DNA of 64,000 bases from Clostridium sp. (GCA_031272895.1 JAISSW010000002.1:186001-250000), one strand, 5' to 3'; counted from the stretch's first letter, positions 18,738 to 27,990 are shown. Numbers and translations: made by a program. Notes: generated from the letters alone by a model not told the origin.

Positions 18738-19226
18738 TTAATGTCCTGCCGTATCCGGGAAGGCAAAGCCCTGCAGCAAACCGCCGTCGTCCAGCGCGCA
18801 AATATCGCCGCCAACCACAGTGCCGTTGTAGACCAGCAGGTTTGCCTGCACCATGCCCGGCTTTTCTTCGTAGCCCGGGTAGTTCAGGATTTCATAGGTC
18901 CAGCGCTTAACACGCTTACCTTTCAAGACGGATAAATCCATGTCCTGCTCCTGCTGGATTTTGTTGTATTTAACATAGGTTTCGTCAAATTCCTCCGGAA
19001 TGAGTACCTCCGTCACCTCCTTGGGGTCGTCCTCAAGCTCCCAGCCAAATTGACTGAGAAAGGCCTTGCGCTCCTGCGCCGTGGCGGCGCTGAGCTTAAT
19101 CCCGCCGCCGTCGTTAACCGGGTTCTCCCTGTGTGACAGGTAAAGCAGCGTGCCGGCGGCAAGCACAACAGCAAGCACCAGCGCCGCCAGCTTGATTTGC
19201 GATGCCTTAACAGAATAAACAAACAT
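18738..19226 (-). CDS. DUF4830-like membrane-anchored protein
   Basis: This 162-residue protein has an N-terminal membrane segment (about residues 10-30) and an extracellular domain containing FGWELEDDPKEVTEVLIPEEFDETYVKYN and NLLVYNGTVVGGD. These strings resemble the DUF4830 family of Firmicutes as I remember it. Function is unknown. AAAGGA lies 9 nt before the ATG. It stands alone between the clpC terminator region and the Ldh2 gene; no clear promoter is visible. Confidence 0.65.
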   Translation of the reverse strand: MFVYSVKASQIKLAALVLAVVLAAGTLLYLSHRENPVNDGGGIKLSAATAQERKAFLSQFGWELEDDPKEVTEVLIPEEFDETYVKYNKIQQEQDMDLSVLKGKRVKRWTYEILNYPGYEEKPGMVQANLLVYNGTVVGGDICALDDGGLLQGFAFPDTAGH

Positions 19227-19295
19227 ATGGCTGTTTCCTTTCGCGGGCTTTTAGGTTGAATAATATGCGCCGCGGCGGGGCTTTATTCCGCAAGG

Positions 19296-19323
19296 GCAAA
19301 AGCCGTCCGTTTGCGCGGACGGC
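19296..19323 (-). terminator. Terminator of the ctsR-mcsA-mcsB-clpC operon
   Basis: GCCGTCCG/CGGACGGC (19302-19309 with 19316-19323) forms an 8-bp stem with a 6-nt loop, followed on the minus strand by only four T residues. It starts 15 bases after the clpC stop. Confidence 0.75.
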
Positions 19324-19337
19324 GTTTTCTCGTTTGT

Positions 19338-21842
19338 CTACTCGGCGGGCTGCTCGCCCTCTTCTTCAGCGGGTGCGGGCTGCTCCGGCAGCTCGTCGAA
19401 AGCAAACTCCCCCTCCCTCACGGTGCAAAGGTAGCGCTTTTCCGCCATCAACTTGCCCTCAAGGATTTGCTCGCTGAGCCTATCCTCCAGCTCGTGCTGG
19501 ATTGCCCTGCGCAGCGGTCTTGCCCCATAGACGGGGTCAAAGCCGGCGTCCGCAATTTTTTCTGCCGTCTTGTCGTCAAAGCTTACAAGCACGCCAAGCT
19601 CCTTGATTCGCTCGGAAAGATTTTCAAGCATACGCCCGGCAATCTTGCGTATATCCTCTCCGCTAAGCTGGTGGAAGACGATAATTTCGTCCACACGGTT
19701 CAGGAATTCCGGCTTGAACGCCTTTTTCAGCTCCTCCATAACCGATTCCTGGATTTTTTCGTAGGGCATCGTGCCGCCGCTTTCTGCGGAGGAAAAGCCC
19801 AAGCCGTGCTGCTTCGCGGTGATTTTCTCCGCGCCGATGTTGCTCGTCATTATGATGATACAGTTTTTGAAGTCCACGCGGCGACCCTGGCTGTCGGTCA
19901 AAATGCCGTCCTCAAGGATTTGCAGCAGCACATTGAACACGTCCGGGTGCGCCTTTTCAATCTCGTCGAACAACAGTACACTGTACGGTCTGCGCCGCAC
20001 CTGCTCGGTCAGCTGCCCGCCCTCGTCATAGCCCACATAGCCCGGAGGAGAACCGATGAGCCGTGACACGGTGTGCTTCTCCATATACTCGCTCATGTCA
20101 AGGCGAACCATAGCCGCCTCGTCGCCGAACAGACTTAGGGCAAGCGTTTTACACAGCTCCGTTTTGCCAACGCCCGTGGGGCCAAGGAAGATGAAAGAGC
20201 CTGTCGGGCGCTTCGGGTCCTTAAGCCCAACCCGCCCGCGGCGGATTGCCCTTGACACGGCGGAAACCGCCTCGTCCTGCCCGACTATGCGGCGGTGAAG
20301 CTCCTCTTCCATGTGCAGCAGGCGCTCGCTTTCCTCCTGGGTCAGCTGTGCCACGGGTATTTTTGTCCATGAGGACACGATTTGCGCAATGTCGCTTTCG
20401 CCCACAATCAGCTTTGTTTGACTTGCCTCCTGCTGCCAGCGCTCACGGGCTGCCTCCAGCTTTTCGCGGATTTCCTCTTGGCTGTTGCGGATTTGCGCGG
20501 CTCGCTCAAACTCCTGGGCGTTAACGGCCGCCGCTTTCTCTTCCTCCAAGCTTTCTATCTTATCCTCAAGCTCCTTCATGTCCGGGGAAGGGGTAAAAGC
20601 CTGCAGGCGCACCCGTGAGCAGGCCTCGTCAACAAGGTCAATTGCCTTATCCGGCAAGTAGCGCTCGCCAATATACCTTGACGAAAGCTTAACCGCGGCG
20701 GCAATGGCACCGCTTGTGATTGTAACCTTGTGGTGCGCCTCATATTTATCCCGCAGCCCCTGCAGTATTTGAACAGCCTCTTCCTCGCTCGGCTCGTCAA
20801 CCATTACCGGCTGGAAGCGCCTTTCCAGCGCCGCGTCCTTTTCAATATACTTGCGGTATTCGTCAAGGGTGGTTGCGCCAATCAGCTGCAGCTCTCCGCG
20901 GCTTAGACTGGGCTTAAGGATATTCGCGGCGTCCGTCGTCCCCTCCGCGGAACCCGCGCCGATTATGGTGTGCAGCTCGTCAAGGAAGAGTATTACGTCG
21001 TCCGACTTAACTACCTCCTCAATCGCCGTTTGAATGCGCTCCTCAAAATCGCCGCGGTATTTTGTTCCGGCAACCATACCCGTCAGGTCCAAGGAGATAA
21101 CACGCTTGCCGCGCACCATATCCGGCACCTGACCGCTTGCAATCTTAAGGGCAAGCCCCTCGGCTATGGCTGTTTTGCCAACGCCCGGCTCGCCGATAAG
21201 GCAGGGGTTGTTTTTTGTTCTGCGGCTGAGGATTTGCACTACTCTCTCAATTTCCTCCTGCCTGCCTATGACCGGGTCAATCTTGCCGTCCGCCGCAAGG
21301 GCAGTCAGGTCGCGCCCGTATTTTTCCAGCGTCGGAGTATCGCTCGCCTTACCGCGCTTACCGCGCCGCCCGCCGCGAACGCCGGATTCCATTGTTTCGC
21401 CAATGCCGCCGACGGCGCCCGCCAAATCGTCAAGTATTTCCCGCGGGGCGATGTTAAGGTGCGAAAGAATCGCCATGGCCGCTCCGCTGCTCTCCTGCAT
21501 AAGGGAAATAAGGATATGCTCCGCGCCGGTCATTGGCTGACCGCGGCGTATAGCCTCGCGCCTTGCGTCCTCAATAATGTGCTTGCAGCGGGCGGTGAAG
21601 TGAACCGGCTTAAGCATAGTCGGCGAACCCGTGCCCACGCTCTCCTTGATGAAATCAGCAACCTCGCTTGCTTCAAGACCCTTTTCGTTCAGTGCGTCAA
21701 AGGCAAGCGTGTCCTCCACACTCAAAAGCCCAAGCAGCAAATGCTCCGTGCCGATGTAAGTGTGTCCCATTTCCTCCGCCGCCTGAATTGCGGCGTTCAT
21801 TACGGCGTTTGCCTTTGGGTTATATCCTTGGAATTGATACAT
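19338..21842 (-). CDS. clpC: ClpC AAA+ protease chaperone
   Basis: This 834-residue Hsp100 unfoldase works with ClpP and, in the arginine-phosphate system, unfolds McsB-marked proteins. It has the N-terminal repeat domain ([15 protein letters not shown]), AAA+ domain 1 with GEPGVGKT, a middle coiled-coil/UVR-like segment, and AAA+ domain 2 with GPTGVGKT. The C-terminus ends in a Pro/Glu-rich tail. The ATG follows AGGAGG. It is the last gene of the ctsR operon, 20 bases after mcsB, and is ended by a hairpin. clpP is not in the window. Confidence 0.97.
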   Translation of the reverse strand: MYQFQGYNPKANAVMNAAIQAAEEMGHTYIGTEHLLLGLLSVEDTLAFDALNEKGLEASEVADFIKESVGTGSPTMLKPVHFTARCKHIIEDARREAIRRGQPMTGAEHILISLMQESSGAAMAILSHLNIAPREILDDLAGAVGGIGETMESGVRGGRRGKRGKASDTPTLEKYGRDLTALAADGKIDPVIGRQEEIERVVQILSRRTKNNPCLIGEPGVGKTAIAEGLALKIASGQVPDMVRGKRVISLDLTGMVAGTKYRGDFEERIQTAIEEVVKSDDVILFLDELHTIIGAGSAEGTTDAANILKPSLSRGELQLIGATTLDEYRKYIEKDAALERRFQPVMVDEPSEEEAVQILQGLRDKYEAHHKVTITSGAIAAAVKLSSRYIGERYLPDKAIDLVDEACSRVRLQAFTPSPDMKELEDKIESLEEEKAAAVNAQEFERAAQIRNSQEEIREKLEAARERWQQEASQTKLIVGESDIAQIVSSWTKIPVAQLTQEESERLLHMEEELHRRIVGQDEAVSAVSRAIRRGRVGLKDPKRPTGSFIFLGPTGVGKTELCKTLALSLFGDEAAMVRLDMSEYMEKHTVSRLIGSPPGYVGYDEGGQLTEQVRRRPYSVLLFDEIEKAHPDVFNVLLQILEDGILTDSQGRRVDFKNCIIIMTSNIGAEKITAKQHGLGFSSAESGGTMPYEKIQESVMEELKKAFKPEFLNRVDEIIVFHQLSGEDIRKIAGRMLENLSERIKELGVLVSFDDKTAEKIADAGFDPVYGARPLRRAIQHELEDRLSEQILEGKLMAEKRYLCTVREGEFAFDELPEQPAPAEEEGEQPAE

Positions 21843-21862
21843 GGCTTTAATCCTCCTGTTAT

Positions 21863-22876
21863 TTATTGCGCGTCCGCGAATGCTTCCCGCATTTTTTGCG
21901 CCCGCAGAATGTCGCGCTCCTCCGGGCTGAGCTTGCCCCCGTTTGCGACGGCAAGGCTTGCGGGTAAAAGGTTAATCAGCTGCTCGTTGAGCCACTGTGT
22001 TTTAATCGGCAGCAGCCCCTGCGCGGCTCCCATTCGCACCAGCGACAGCAGCTGCAAAAGCTCCTGACTGCCAAGCACGCGTGCGCTTTGCAGCGTACCC
22101 GCGGCACGAAAGACGGAATCCTGGTTTGTGATGTCCTCGCAAAGGCGTTTTTGCGCCTTTCGCTCCTGAAGAATAAGCTGCCGCGTAATAGCCGCAAGGT
22201 TATCTATCGCGGCGTCCGGCGTTATACCCAGAGTGACCTGATTACTCAGCTGGTAGAAATCCCCCGCGGGGGTGCTGCCCTCGCCAAAGGCCCCGCGGAT
22301 TGTTAGCCCAAGCTTAGCCACGGTTTGCGCCAAGCGCGGGATTTGCCTTAGCCTCGTCAGTGCCGGCAGGTGCAGCATTACCGACGCGCGCAGCGCCGTA
22401 CCCAGATTTGTGGGGCATTGCGTAAGGTAGCCTATACGCTCGTCATAGGCGAAGCTGAGCTTTTCCGCAAGCTTACCCTCAAGCTCGTTTGCGCAGTCCA
22501 AAGCCTCCCGCAAGGCAAGCCCCGCCATAAGCACCTGCAGACGGATATGGTCCTCCTCACACAGCATTATGCTTATGCTCGCGTCCTCGCTGATAAGCAG
22601 ACGGCGGTTTTTTCGGTTGGAGGCAAACTCCGGGCTGATTAGGTGTTTTTCCGCAAGGGACGCCGCCATAACCGGGCTAAGCTCCTCCATATCCACCGCC
22701 CTAAAGCCTGAATCCTCGCCTAAGGCGTCGCCTATCTCCTTGCAAACCCGTGCGTGACCGGCAGTATCCAAGCGCATGGGAAAGGGATATTCCTCCAAAT
22801 TGCGCGCCAAGCGCACCCTTGTACTAAGGACAATGTCGCCCTCCGCGCCGCTTTGTAAATACCATGCCTTGCTCAT
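21863..22876 (-). CDS. mcsB: Protein arginine kinase McsB
   Basis: This 337-residue enzyme is related to phosphagen kinases and phosphorylates protein arginines, tagging them for ClpCP. Visible motifs are VLSTRVRLARNLEEYPFP, the CEEDHIRLQ loop around the catalytic acid, and LTQCPTNLGTALRASVMLHLP with the active-site cysteine. Length is slightly below the usual 350-360. The ATG overlaps the mcsA stop (TAATG), so the two are translationally coupled, as expected for activator McsA and kinase McsB. Confidence 0.95.
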   Translation of the reverse strand: MSKAWYLQSGAEGDIVLSTRVRLARNLEEYPFPMRLDTAGHARVCKEIGDALGEDSGFRAVDMEELSPVMAASLAEKHLISPEFASNRKNRRLLISEDASISIMLCEEDHIRLQVLMAGLALREALDCANELEGKLAEKLSFAYDERIGYLTQCPTNLGTALRASVMLHLPALTRLRQIPRLAQTVAKLGLTIRGAFGEGSTPAGDFYQLSNQVTLGITPDAAIDNLAAITRQLILQERKAQKRLCEDITNQDSVFRAAGTLQSARVLGSQELLQLLSLVRMGAAQGLLPIKTQWLNEQLINLLPASLAVANGGKLSPEERDILRAQKMREAFADAQ

Positions 22877-23373
22877 TACCCGTTACCTCCTTCTTTTTCC
22901 AGCTCGCGTATTTCGTCGCGCAGTGCCGCGGCCTGCTCAAAGTTTTGCGACTGTATCGCCTCCTGCAGCGCCGCCTTGCGTTTGGTTATCTTGTCCTCAA
23001 GGCTTTCCTCCGCAACGCCCGCGGCAACTTTTTGGGGCTGCTCCGCTGTGTGCAAAACCCGCCCGTGTATGCGCTGGATTGTGGGCATTAGCCGCTCATA
23101 GAACGTGCGGTAGCACTCGGCGCAGCCAAGCTTGCCTACCTTGGCAATTTCGGCAAAGCTCATGCCGCATTTTTGGCAGCGGCTGCCCTCGCGCTCCGAC
23201 GGCAGGCTTTGCGGAAAAGCCCCGAACAGGCTTTGGAATACCTCCGGCAGCGAAAAGCCGCCCTCCGCCTCCATTGCGCATTGTGAGCAAAGGTGCTGCT
23301 CGTTGATTTGTCCGTTGATGTTTTGCTTGATGTGCGTGGTGGCCTCTCGGACACCGCAGTTCTGGCATTTCAT
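22876..23373 (-). CDS. mcsA: McsA, activator of McsB
   Basis: This 165-residue protein has two zinc modules: C3-x2-C6 with C29-x2-C32, and C66-x2-C69 with C84-x2-C87. A C-terminal UVR motif (SLEDKITKRKAALQEAIQ, then FEQAAALRDEIREL) follows. McsA binds and activates McsB and modulates CtsR. The start is taken as the ATG at 23373, which has AAGGAG 9 nt upstream; a TTG three codons earlier touches that site directly and is unlikely. The order ctsR-mcsA-mcsB-clpC matches Bacillus. Confidence 0.93.
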   Translation of the reverse strand: MKCQNCGVREATTHIKQNINGQINEQHLCSQCAMEAEGGFSLPEVFQSLFGAFPQSLPSEREGSRCQKCGMSFAEIAKVGKLGCAECYRTFYERLMPTIQRIHGRVLHTAEQPQKVAAGVAEESLEDKITKRKAALQEAIQSQNFEQAAALRDEIRELEKEGGNG

Positions 23374-23394
23374 TTGTTCCAACTCCTTCTTTGG

Positions 23395-23856
23395 TTAGTC
23401 TTGGTCAATTGAGGGCAGCGCCGCCGCCATTTGCTTGAAGATGCTTGCCCGCAGAGTATCGCGCAGGCTTGGCGGCAGTGGGGCAAGCGCTCTCTCGCTG
23501 CAGGCGGAGATAATCAGCCTTGCCTCCGCCGCGCTGACGACGCCGCGCTGAAATAGGTTGCGCACATGGGCGGCGCAAACCGCCTCGCCTAAGGAATCCC
23601 CCACGGCGTTGAGTGCGTGCAGCAGCAGCAGTCCCCTGCTGAGCGGCACACGGGTGATTTTGATGTAACCGCCGCCGCCGCGCCTGCTTTCCACCAGGTA
23701 GCCGCGCTCCGGCGTAAAGCGCGAGGATAGCACATAGTTGATTTGGCTGGGTACACAGCCTATTGACTGCGCCAGCTCGTTTCGCTGGATTTCGGCGCTG
23801 TCGTCCCGCTCCAAAAGCTCAAATATCATGTTTGCGATTTGGTTGGATAAGCTCAT
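23395..23856 (-). CDS. ctsR: Heat-shock repressor CtsR
   Basis: This 153-residue repressor has the CtsR winged helix: IFELLERDDSAEIQRNELAQSIGCVPSQINYVLSSRF, then the glycine-rich wing RRGGGGYIKI. It represses clp genes until heat or McsA/McsB inactivates it. A perfect tandem CtsR operator sits at 23896-23912, just after its promoter, so autoregulation of the whole operon is predicted. The ATG has GGAG about 11 nt upstream, a longer gap than usual. Confidence 0.95.
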   Translation of the reverse strand: MSLSNQIANMIFELLERDDSAEIQRNELAQSIGCVPSQINYVLSSRFTPERGYLVESRRGGGGYIKITRVPLSRGLLLLHALNAVGDSLGEAVCAAHVRNLFQRGVVSAAEARLIISACSERALAPLPPSLRDTLRASIFKQMAAALPSIDQD

Positions 23857-23895
23857 TATGCGTTGTTCTCCTTTGTTGTATTAGGTCAGTCTGTC

Positions 23896-23912
23896 TTTGA
23901 CTTTCTTTGACC
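23896..23912 (-). promoter_or_regulatory. CtsR operator
   Basis: Minus strand: GGTCAAA-GAA-AGTCAAA, the tandem heptad with 3-bp spacer recognised by CtsR. It overlaps the expected transcription start of the ctsR promoter, so binding would block initiation. Confidence 0.92.
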
Positions 23913-23920
23913 TTGGCAAT

Positions 23921-23949
23921 ATTATACAACATATTTTCCCGTTTGTCAA
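23921..23949 (-). promoter_or_regulatory. Promoter of the ctsR operon
   Basis: Minus strand: TTGACA (23944-23949), 17-bp spacer, TATAAT (23921-23926). An exact sigma-A consensus directly upstream of the CtsR operator. Confidence 0.9.
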
Positions 23950-24016
23950 GGGCAGTTAAGGTCAAATTAAAATTTTTCTCAACGAATCACCAAAACCCAA
24001 ATTTACCCCGCGGGGC

Positions 24017-24045
24017 TTGACAAACGTGCTCGCATAAGGTATAAT
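24017..24045 (+). promoter_or_regulatory. Promoter of the rpmH cluster
   Basis: TTGACA (24017-24022), 17-bp spacer, TATAAT (24040-24045), 67 bp before the rpmH ATG. Exact sigma-A consensus. Confidence 0.9.
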
Positions 24046-24112
24046 ACACCTCTATAGGGCTTGCCGCCCTATGTTGTTGTGCTATCTTGTTTAAGAACGG
24101 AGGATTTATAGC

Positions 24113-24247
24113 ATGAAGCGTACATTCCAGCCCAAAAAGCTGCATGGGCAAAAGGTACACGGCTTCCGCGCGCGCATGAGCACCCGCAACGGGCGCAAGG
24201 TTTTGGCGCGCCGCCGCGCCAAGGGGCGCAAGGTTCTTTCCTACTAA
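24113..24247 (+). CDS. rpmH: Ribosomal protein L34
   Basis: This 44-residue protein reads [18 protein letters not shown] and ends KGRKVLSY, a complete L34 of the 50S subunit. ACGGAGGA lies upstream of the ATG. It opens the conserved cluster rpmH-rnpA-yidD-yidC-jag, which in many Firmicutes lies near the origin. Here dnaA is about 18 kb away on the other strand. Confidence 0.97.
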   Translation: MKRTFQPKKLHGQKVHGFRARMSTRNGRKVLARRRAKGRKVLSY

Positions 24248-24265
24248 AGAAAGAGGGACGACCGC

Positions 24266-24340
24266 ATGATGCCTGAGCTTTTTGCAACGACCGCCGCAAC
24301 ACCGCGCAGTGCGCGTGTGTTCGGCTTTGCCGCGCCATGA
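24266..24340 (+). CDS. Putative 24-residue leader peptide coupled to rnpA
   Basis: Between rpmH and rnpA a 25-codon frame (two ATGs in tandem, then CCT GAG CTT) starts 8 nt after AAGAGGG. Its TGA stop overlaps the rnpA ATG as ATGA. rnpA has no ribosome binding site of its own, so ribosomes finishing this ORF probably initiate rnpA. The peptide is MMPELFATTAATPRSARVFG plus four residues and has no recognisable function; a regulatory role of the act of translation is more likely. Short ORFs arise by chance, so this needs comparison with relatives. Confidence 0.5.
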   Translation: MMPELFATTAATPRSARVFGFAAP

Positions 24341-24759
24341 AGCCCATTGCAATCAACGTCAACGCAGATTTTCGCCGCGCTTACGGCCGCGGCAAGAACA
24401 AGGCGGATTCGGTACTCGTCAGCTATGCGCTGCGCACCCGCCGCCCGGTGGTACGCTATGGCATAACCACCAGCAAAAAAATCGGCTCCGCAGTGGAGCG
24501 CAACCGCTGCAGGCGCATAATCCGCGCCGCTTATATGCAGCTGCTGCCTGAGCTGCCGCGCTACGGCTGGGATTTCGTTTTTGTGGCGCGCGGCCGCACC
24601 AAAGAGGTAAAAAGCACTGATGTTCTGCGTTCCATGCGTGGGCAGCTGCAAGCACTTATAAGCACGGGTGCGCAGAATAACACCGGCGCAAAGCGGGTCG
24701 GCAACGGAGCTTACACACGCGTTAAGGCACCGGAACCCAACAGGAGCGCGGGACAATGA
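24337..24759 (+). CDS. rnpA: Ribonuclease P protein component
   Basis: This 140-residue basic protein helps RNase P RNA cleave 5' leaders from pre-tRNA. It contains [18 protein letters not shown] and [10 protein letters not shown], the family RNR signature. It is longer than the usual 110-120 residues because of a C-terminal tail of about 25 residues. The start is the ATG overlapping the small upstream ORF. Its TGA stop overlaps the yidD ATG (ATGA). Confidence 0.93.
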   Translation: MKPIAINVNADFRRAYGRGKNKADSVLVSYALRTRRPVVRYGITTSKKIGSAVERNRCRRIIRAAYMQLLPELPRYGWDFVFVARGRTKEVKSTDVLRSMRGQLQALISTGAQNNTGAKRVGNGAYTRVKAPEPNRSAGQ

Positions 24760-24995
24760 AGCGCCTTATGCTGCGGGCAATCCGCTTTTATCAGCGCAAG
24801 ATTTCGCCGCATTTGCCAAACATGTGCCGCTATTACCCCAGCTGTTCCTGCTACGCCGTAGAGGCAATTGAAACCCATGGCGCAATAAAGGGCGGGGCGC
24901 TGGCGTTCGCAAGGCTAATGCGCTGCAATGTGTTCTTCCCCGGCGGCATTGACCCTGTTCCTCCGGCGAGGGGTAAAAAAACAAAAAAGAAGTGA
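24756..24995 (+). CDS. yidD: Membrane protein insertion efficiency factor YidD
   Basis: This 79-residue protein has the YidD pattern [34 protein letters not shown] with its three cysteines, followed by a short basic tail. It is thought to assist YidC-dependent membrane insertion. The ATG overlaps the rnpA stop. yidC follows after 18 bases. Confidence 0.95.
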   Translation: MKRLMLRAIRFYQRKISPHLPNMCRYYPSCSCYAVEAIETHGAIKGGALAFARLMRCNVFFPGGIDPVPPARGKKTKKK

Positions 24996-25013
24996 AAGCA
25001 GTAGGGGTTTGAG

Positions 25014-26009
25014 TTGACAAATTTTTACGAAACTATATACAAATACTTGGGCGCACCGTTCGGGTGGATTCTGACGCAGATGTACACCCTTATTCCTGTC
25101 TATGTTGTGGTGTTGGTGGTGTTCACGCTGCTCACACGCTGCATAACCATACCCATCAACCTGCAGCAGCGCCGCAGCGCCGCCCAGGCACAGCGCCTTC
25201 AGCCCAAGCTTCGCAGAATCCAGCAGAAGTACGCGGGCAACCAACAAAAAATCCAGCAGGAAACCCAGGCGCTTTACGCCCGTGAGGGTGCCGCCGGAAT
25301 GAGCATGGGCTGCTTGCCTATGTTCATCACAATGCCCATTTTCTTCGGCATTGCCGGCGCGGTCTATTATCCTCTTAAATATCCCCTTGGGCTGCATAAG
25401 ACTTACCCCGGCGCGATTGAGAGCCTCCAAAACGCCTACACCCGTTTAATGGAACTTTCGGGTACAACAACCAGCGCAATCGCCGGCAAGCAGGTTGGCA
25501 TTATGGAGCACCTGAATGAGCTGATAAACAGCACGGACCCGACGATTGTAAGCGCCATGAAGGAAGTGCCGCAGGCGGCGATAGATAAAATCCGGGACTT
25601 TGACTTCAGCTTTTTGGGCATGAGCCTTGGCGGCATACCCGATTGGAGCAGCTGGTCAATACTTGTTCCGATTGCAAGCCTGCTTTTCTCTATCGGAGTA
25701 AGCGTGTATTCAATGGTTATGCAGCGCAAACAGAACCCCGGCGGTCAAAAACAAAACGCGCTTATGATTGGCTGTACAACCCTGGGTATGCCGCTGTTTA
25801 TGTTCTCGTTCGCAATCAAAATGCCCGTGGCAATCAATATCTATTGGGCAACAGGCAGCTTGTTTGCTCTTGTTCAGGGCATAATCTTCAGCCACACGCT
25901 CACACCAAACCGCGTCCTTGCGCGAATGATGGTTGACGACACAATCAACCGCTGCGCAAGGGAAAAGGAAAGAGGAAGTCTGTCCGTTCCAAATCGGACT
26001 GATATATAA
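25014..26009 (+). CDS. yidC: YidC/Oxa1 membrane insertase
   Basis: This 331-residue polytopic protein inserts proteins into the cytoplasmic membrane alone or with SecYEG. The YidC core is visible: an amphipathic start, LTRCITIPINLQQRRSAAQAQRLQPKLRRIQQKY, GCLPMFITMPIFFGIAGAVYYPL, and later spans. No lipobox is present, unlike Bacillus SpoIIIJ. The start is a TTG preceded by a GGGG-rich stretch; no ATG fits the N-terminus. It is the fifth reading frame of the rpmH cluster. Confidence 0.93.
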   Translation: MTNFYETIYKYLGAPFGWILTQMYTLIPVYVVVLVVFTLLTRCITIPINLQQRRSAAQAQRLQPKLRRIQQKYAGNQQKIQQETQALYAREGAAGMSMGCLPMFITMPIFFGIAGAVYYPLKYPLGLHKTYPGAIESLQNAYTRLMELSGTTTSAIAGKQVGIMEHLNELINSTDPTIVSAMKEVPQAAIDKIRDFDFSFLGMSLGGIPDWSSWSILVPIASLLFSIGVSVYSMVMQRKQNPGGQKQNALMIGCTTLGMPLFMFSFAIKMPVAINIYWATGSLFALVQGIIFSHTLTPNRVLARMMVDDTINRCAREKERGSLSVPNRTDI

Positions 26010-26027
26010 TATTCGGAGGAGAATATC

Positions 26028-26501
26028 ATGGTTTATTGCACAAATTGCGGCGCTATGCTGCCGGACGGCAGCAGCTTTTGCACCACCTGCGGGGCACAGC
26101 TTGCCGCAGCCCCGGCACCACAGCAGCCACAGTATCAACCCCAACCGGAACAGCCCCAGTATGCACCCCAACCCCAACAGCCGCAGCAGCAGTACTATGC
26201 CCCGCAGCAGCCGCAGGCGCCCTATGGTTATCAGCAGCAGCCATACGGCTATCAGCCCGCGCCGGCGCCGGGAGCAAAAAGTCGCATGGCGGCGGGCTTG
26301 CTCGCAATTTTCCTTGGAGCCCTCGGCGTACACAACTTTTACCTTGGCAACACCGGCAAGGCTATCGCCCAGCTGCTGATTACCGTGCTTACGCTTGGCT
26401 TCGGCGCGTTTATCAGCGGAATTTGGGCCCTTATTGAGGGAATCCTAATCCTTACCAAATCAATCAACACGGACGCAAACGGCGTGCCGCTGACGGACTG
26501 A
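26028..26501 (+). CDS. Zinc-ribbon, Pro/Gln-rich, TM2-domain protein
   Basis: This 157-residue protein has three parts: an N-terminal zinc ribbon (CTNCGAMLPDGSSFCTTCG, residues 4-22), a Pro/Gln/Tyr-rich linker (about 27-84), and a TM2 domain with two membrane spans (KSRMAAGLLAIFLGALGVHNFYLG and a second helix pair). Function is unknown; TM2 proteins are common in Firmicutes. It lies between yidC and jag, which usually adjoin. AGGAGGA precedes the ATG and spacing suggests co-transcription with both neighbours. Confidence 0.85.
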   Translation: MVYCTNCGAMLPDGSSFCTTCGAQLAAAPAPQQPQYQPQPEQPQYAPQPQQPQQQYYAPQQPQAPYGYQQQPYGYQPAPAPGAKSRMAAGLLAIFLGALGVHNFYLGNTGKAIAQLLITVLTLGFGAFISGIWALIEGILILTKSINTDANGVPLTD

Positions 26502-26584
26502 CAGAGCCTTAGCCCGCAAAAAGACCGTTAACTACCCGCAGGGGGAAAACGCCGCAAAACGCGGCATTGAAAGCAGGGAGTGAC

Positions 26585-27571
26585 ATGATTAAGGAAGCAA
26601 TTGCCACCGCGCCCGGAATTGAGGAGGCGCAAGAGAAGGCCTTGGCGGAGCTCAACGCACCGGAGGGTGCGGACGTTAATTTTGAAGTGCTTGAGGTGCC
26701 CGCAAAAAAGGTCCTTGGGCTGTTTGGCGGTGTGCCGGCAAAGGTTCGCGCCTTTTACGAGCTGCCGGATGAAATTAAACCCGCACGGGAGAAGCCTGCC
26801 CGTGCAGCAAAGCCCGTCGTCCAAAAGACTGCCGCCCCTACGGCGAACGATAAGCCATCGGTCACTCAGGCTGTGGCTGAGGGCAAAACCATTGATATTC
26901 CCGAAGCGACCGTGTTCCTCGGGCGGATTTTCGCCGCCCTTGGTGTGGACGACGCTAAGTTCTGCTTTGTTGAGGAGGAGGCGGACGCCCTGCGCGTAAC
27001 CGCGGAAAGCGAGAAAAGCACCGGCTCCGTAATCGGGCGCAAGGGGGAAACCTTGGACGCCCTTCAAACCCTCACAAGGCTTTACATCAACCAGGCTGTT
27101 AAGCGCTATGCGCACATCACCCTTGAGGTTGGCGACTACCGCGCAAAGCGTGCGGAGCATCTGCGGCATTTGGCGCAAAAGACGGCGGCTCGCGTCCTCA
27201 AGACCGGGCGCAACACCTCCCTTGACCCCATGTCGCCCTTTGAGCGCAGGATAGTCCATACGGCAATCAGCGAAATTGAGGGCGTGGAGAGCCATTCAGT
27301 CGGCTTTGACGAGGGACGCAAGGTGCTGATTACCCCCGTGGGCAAGTTTGAGGAACGCCCCGCTCGTGACCGCGGAAGCTACGGCGACCGCGGGCGCAGA
27401 CCGGCCGGCGGCGGACGCGGCTTTGACCGTGACCGCAGACCCGGCGGGCGCAGCTTTGACCGCAAGCCTCCCTATCAGCCGCAGGCACCGGCAAGACCTC
27501 CAAGGTCGGATTCCGGCGGAGCGGCGCTTTACGGCAAGGTTGAGGTTCCCAAAAAGGAACAAGAGGACTGA
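26585..27571 (+). CDS. jag: Jag (KhpB-like) RNA-binding protein
   Basis: This 328-residue protein has the Jag N-terminal domain (MIKEAIATAPGIEEAQEKAL), a charged linker, a KH domain (SVIGRKGETLDALQTLTRLY) and an R3H domain (FERRIVHTAISEIEGVESHSVG). A C-terminal tail of about 70 residues rich in Arg, Gly and Asp follows, resembling RGG regions. Jag/KhpB binds RNA and influences envelope growth and sporulation. The ATG at 26585 is preceded by AGGGAG at a short distance; the frame opens six codons upstream. Last gene of the rpmH cluster. Confidence 0.92.
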   Translation: MIKEAIATAPGIEEAQEKALAELNAPEGADVNFEVLEVPAKKVLGLFGGVPAKVRAFYELPDEIKPAREKPARAAKPVVQKTAAPTANDKPSVTQAVAEGKTIDIPEATVFLGRIFAALGVDDAKFCFVEEEADALRVTAESEKSTGSVIGRKGETLDALQTLTRLYINQAVKRYAHITLEVGDYRAKRAEHLRHLAQKTAARVLKTGRNTSLDPMSPFERRIVHTAISEIEGVESHSVGFDEGRKVLITPVGKFEERPARDRGSYGDRGRRPAGGGRGFDRDRRPGGRSFDRKPPYQPQAPARPPRSDSGGAALYGKVEVPKKEQED

Positions 27572-27677
27572 AACGGGAGAATTGGGAATTTTTGGGCATT
27601 TAGCCTAAAAGAACCTACAAAATTACAGCACATATTAAGCCAATTATTAGAATTTGGTGAGAAAATGGTTTTTTCGC

Positions 27678-27706
27678 TTGCTATTTTGAGCTAAAAGTGT
27701 TATAAT
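27678..27706 (+). promoter_or_regulatory. Promoter of rpsU
   Basis: TTGCTA (27678-27683), 17-bp spacer, TATAAT (27701-27706), 63 bp before the rpsU ATG. Confidence 0.82.
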
Positions 27707-27768
27707 GACTTCCCGCAAGCAGGTTAACACCAGCGCGGCAGCTATCAGCCTGAAGGGAGGGCAATCAC

Positions 27769-27945
27769 ATGAGTCAGGTAAGAGTGAAAGACAACGAGAG
27801 CTTGGACAGTGCTTTGCGGCGTTTTAAGCGTCAAACCTCCCGTGATGGTATCATCTCTGAGGTCCGCAAGCGTGAAGCATATGAAAAACCGTCGGTCAAA
27901 CGCAAGAAGAAGTCCGAAGCGGCGCGTAAGCGTAAGTACAAATAA
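27769..27945 (+). CDS. rpsU: Ribosomal protein S21
   Basis: This 58-residue protein reads [20 protein letters not shown] and ends in a run of Lys/Arg, a complete S21 of the 30S subunit. AAGGGAGGG lies upstream of the ATG. It is a single-gene unit between its own promoter and terminator. In many Firmicutes it is followed by a GatB/YqeY-like gene; here it is followed by an ECF transporter component instead. Confidence 0.97.
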   Translation: MSQVRVKDNESLDSALRRFKRQTSRDGIISEVRKREAYEKPSVKRKKKSEAARKRKYK

Positions 27946-27959
27946 CTCTTAAGCAATAG

Positions 27960-27990
27960 AGCCGTGCCGTTTGGTGCGGCTTTGTTTTAT
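27960..27990 (+). terminator. Intrinsic terminator of rpsU
   Basis: AGCCG (27960-27964) pairs with CGGCT (27977-27981), extended by inner CC/GG pairs, followed by a T-rich tract. The next promoter's -35 begins in that tract. Confidence 0.8.

Noticed and set aside
20970..22067. A 365-codon open frame antisense to clpC and mcsB
   Set aside because: It overlaps the strongly conserved clpC-mcsB pair and has no ribosome binding site; a shadow of codon bias.
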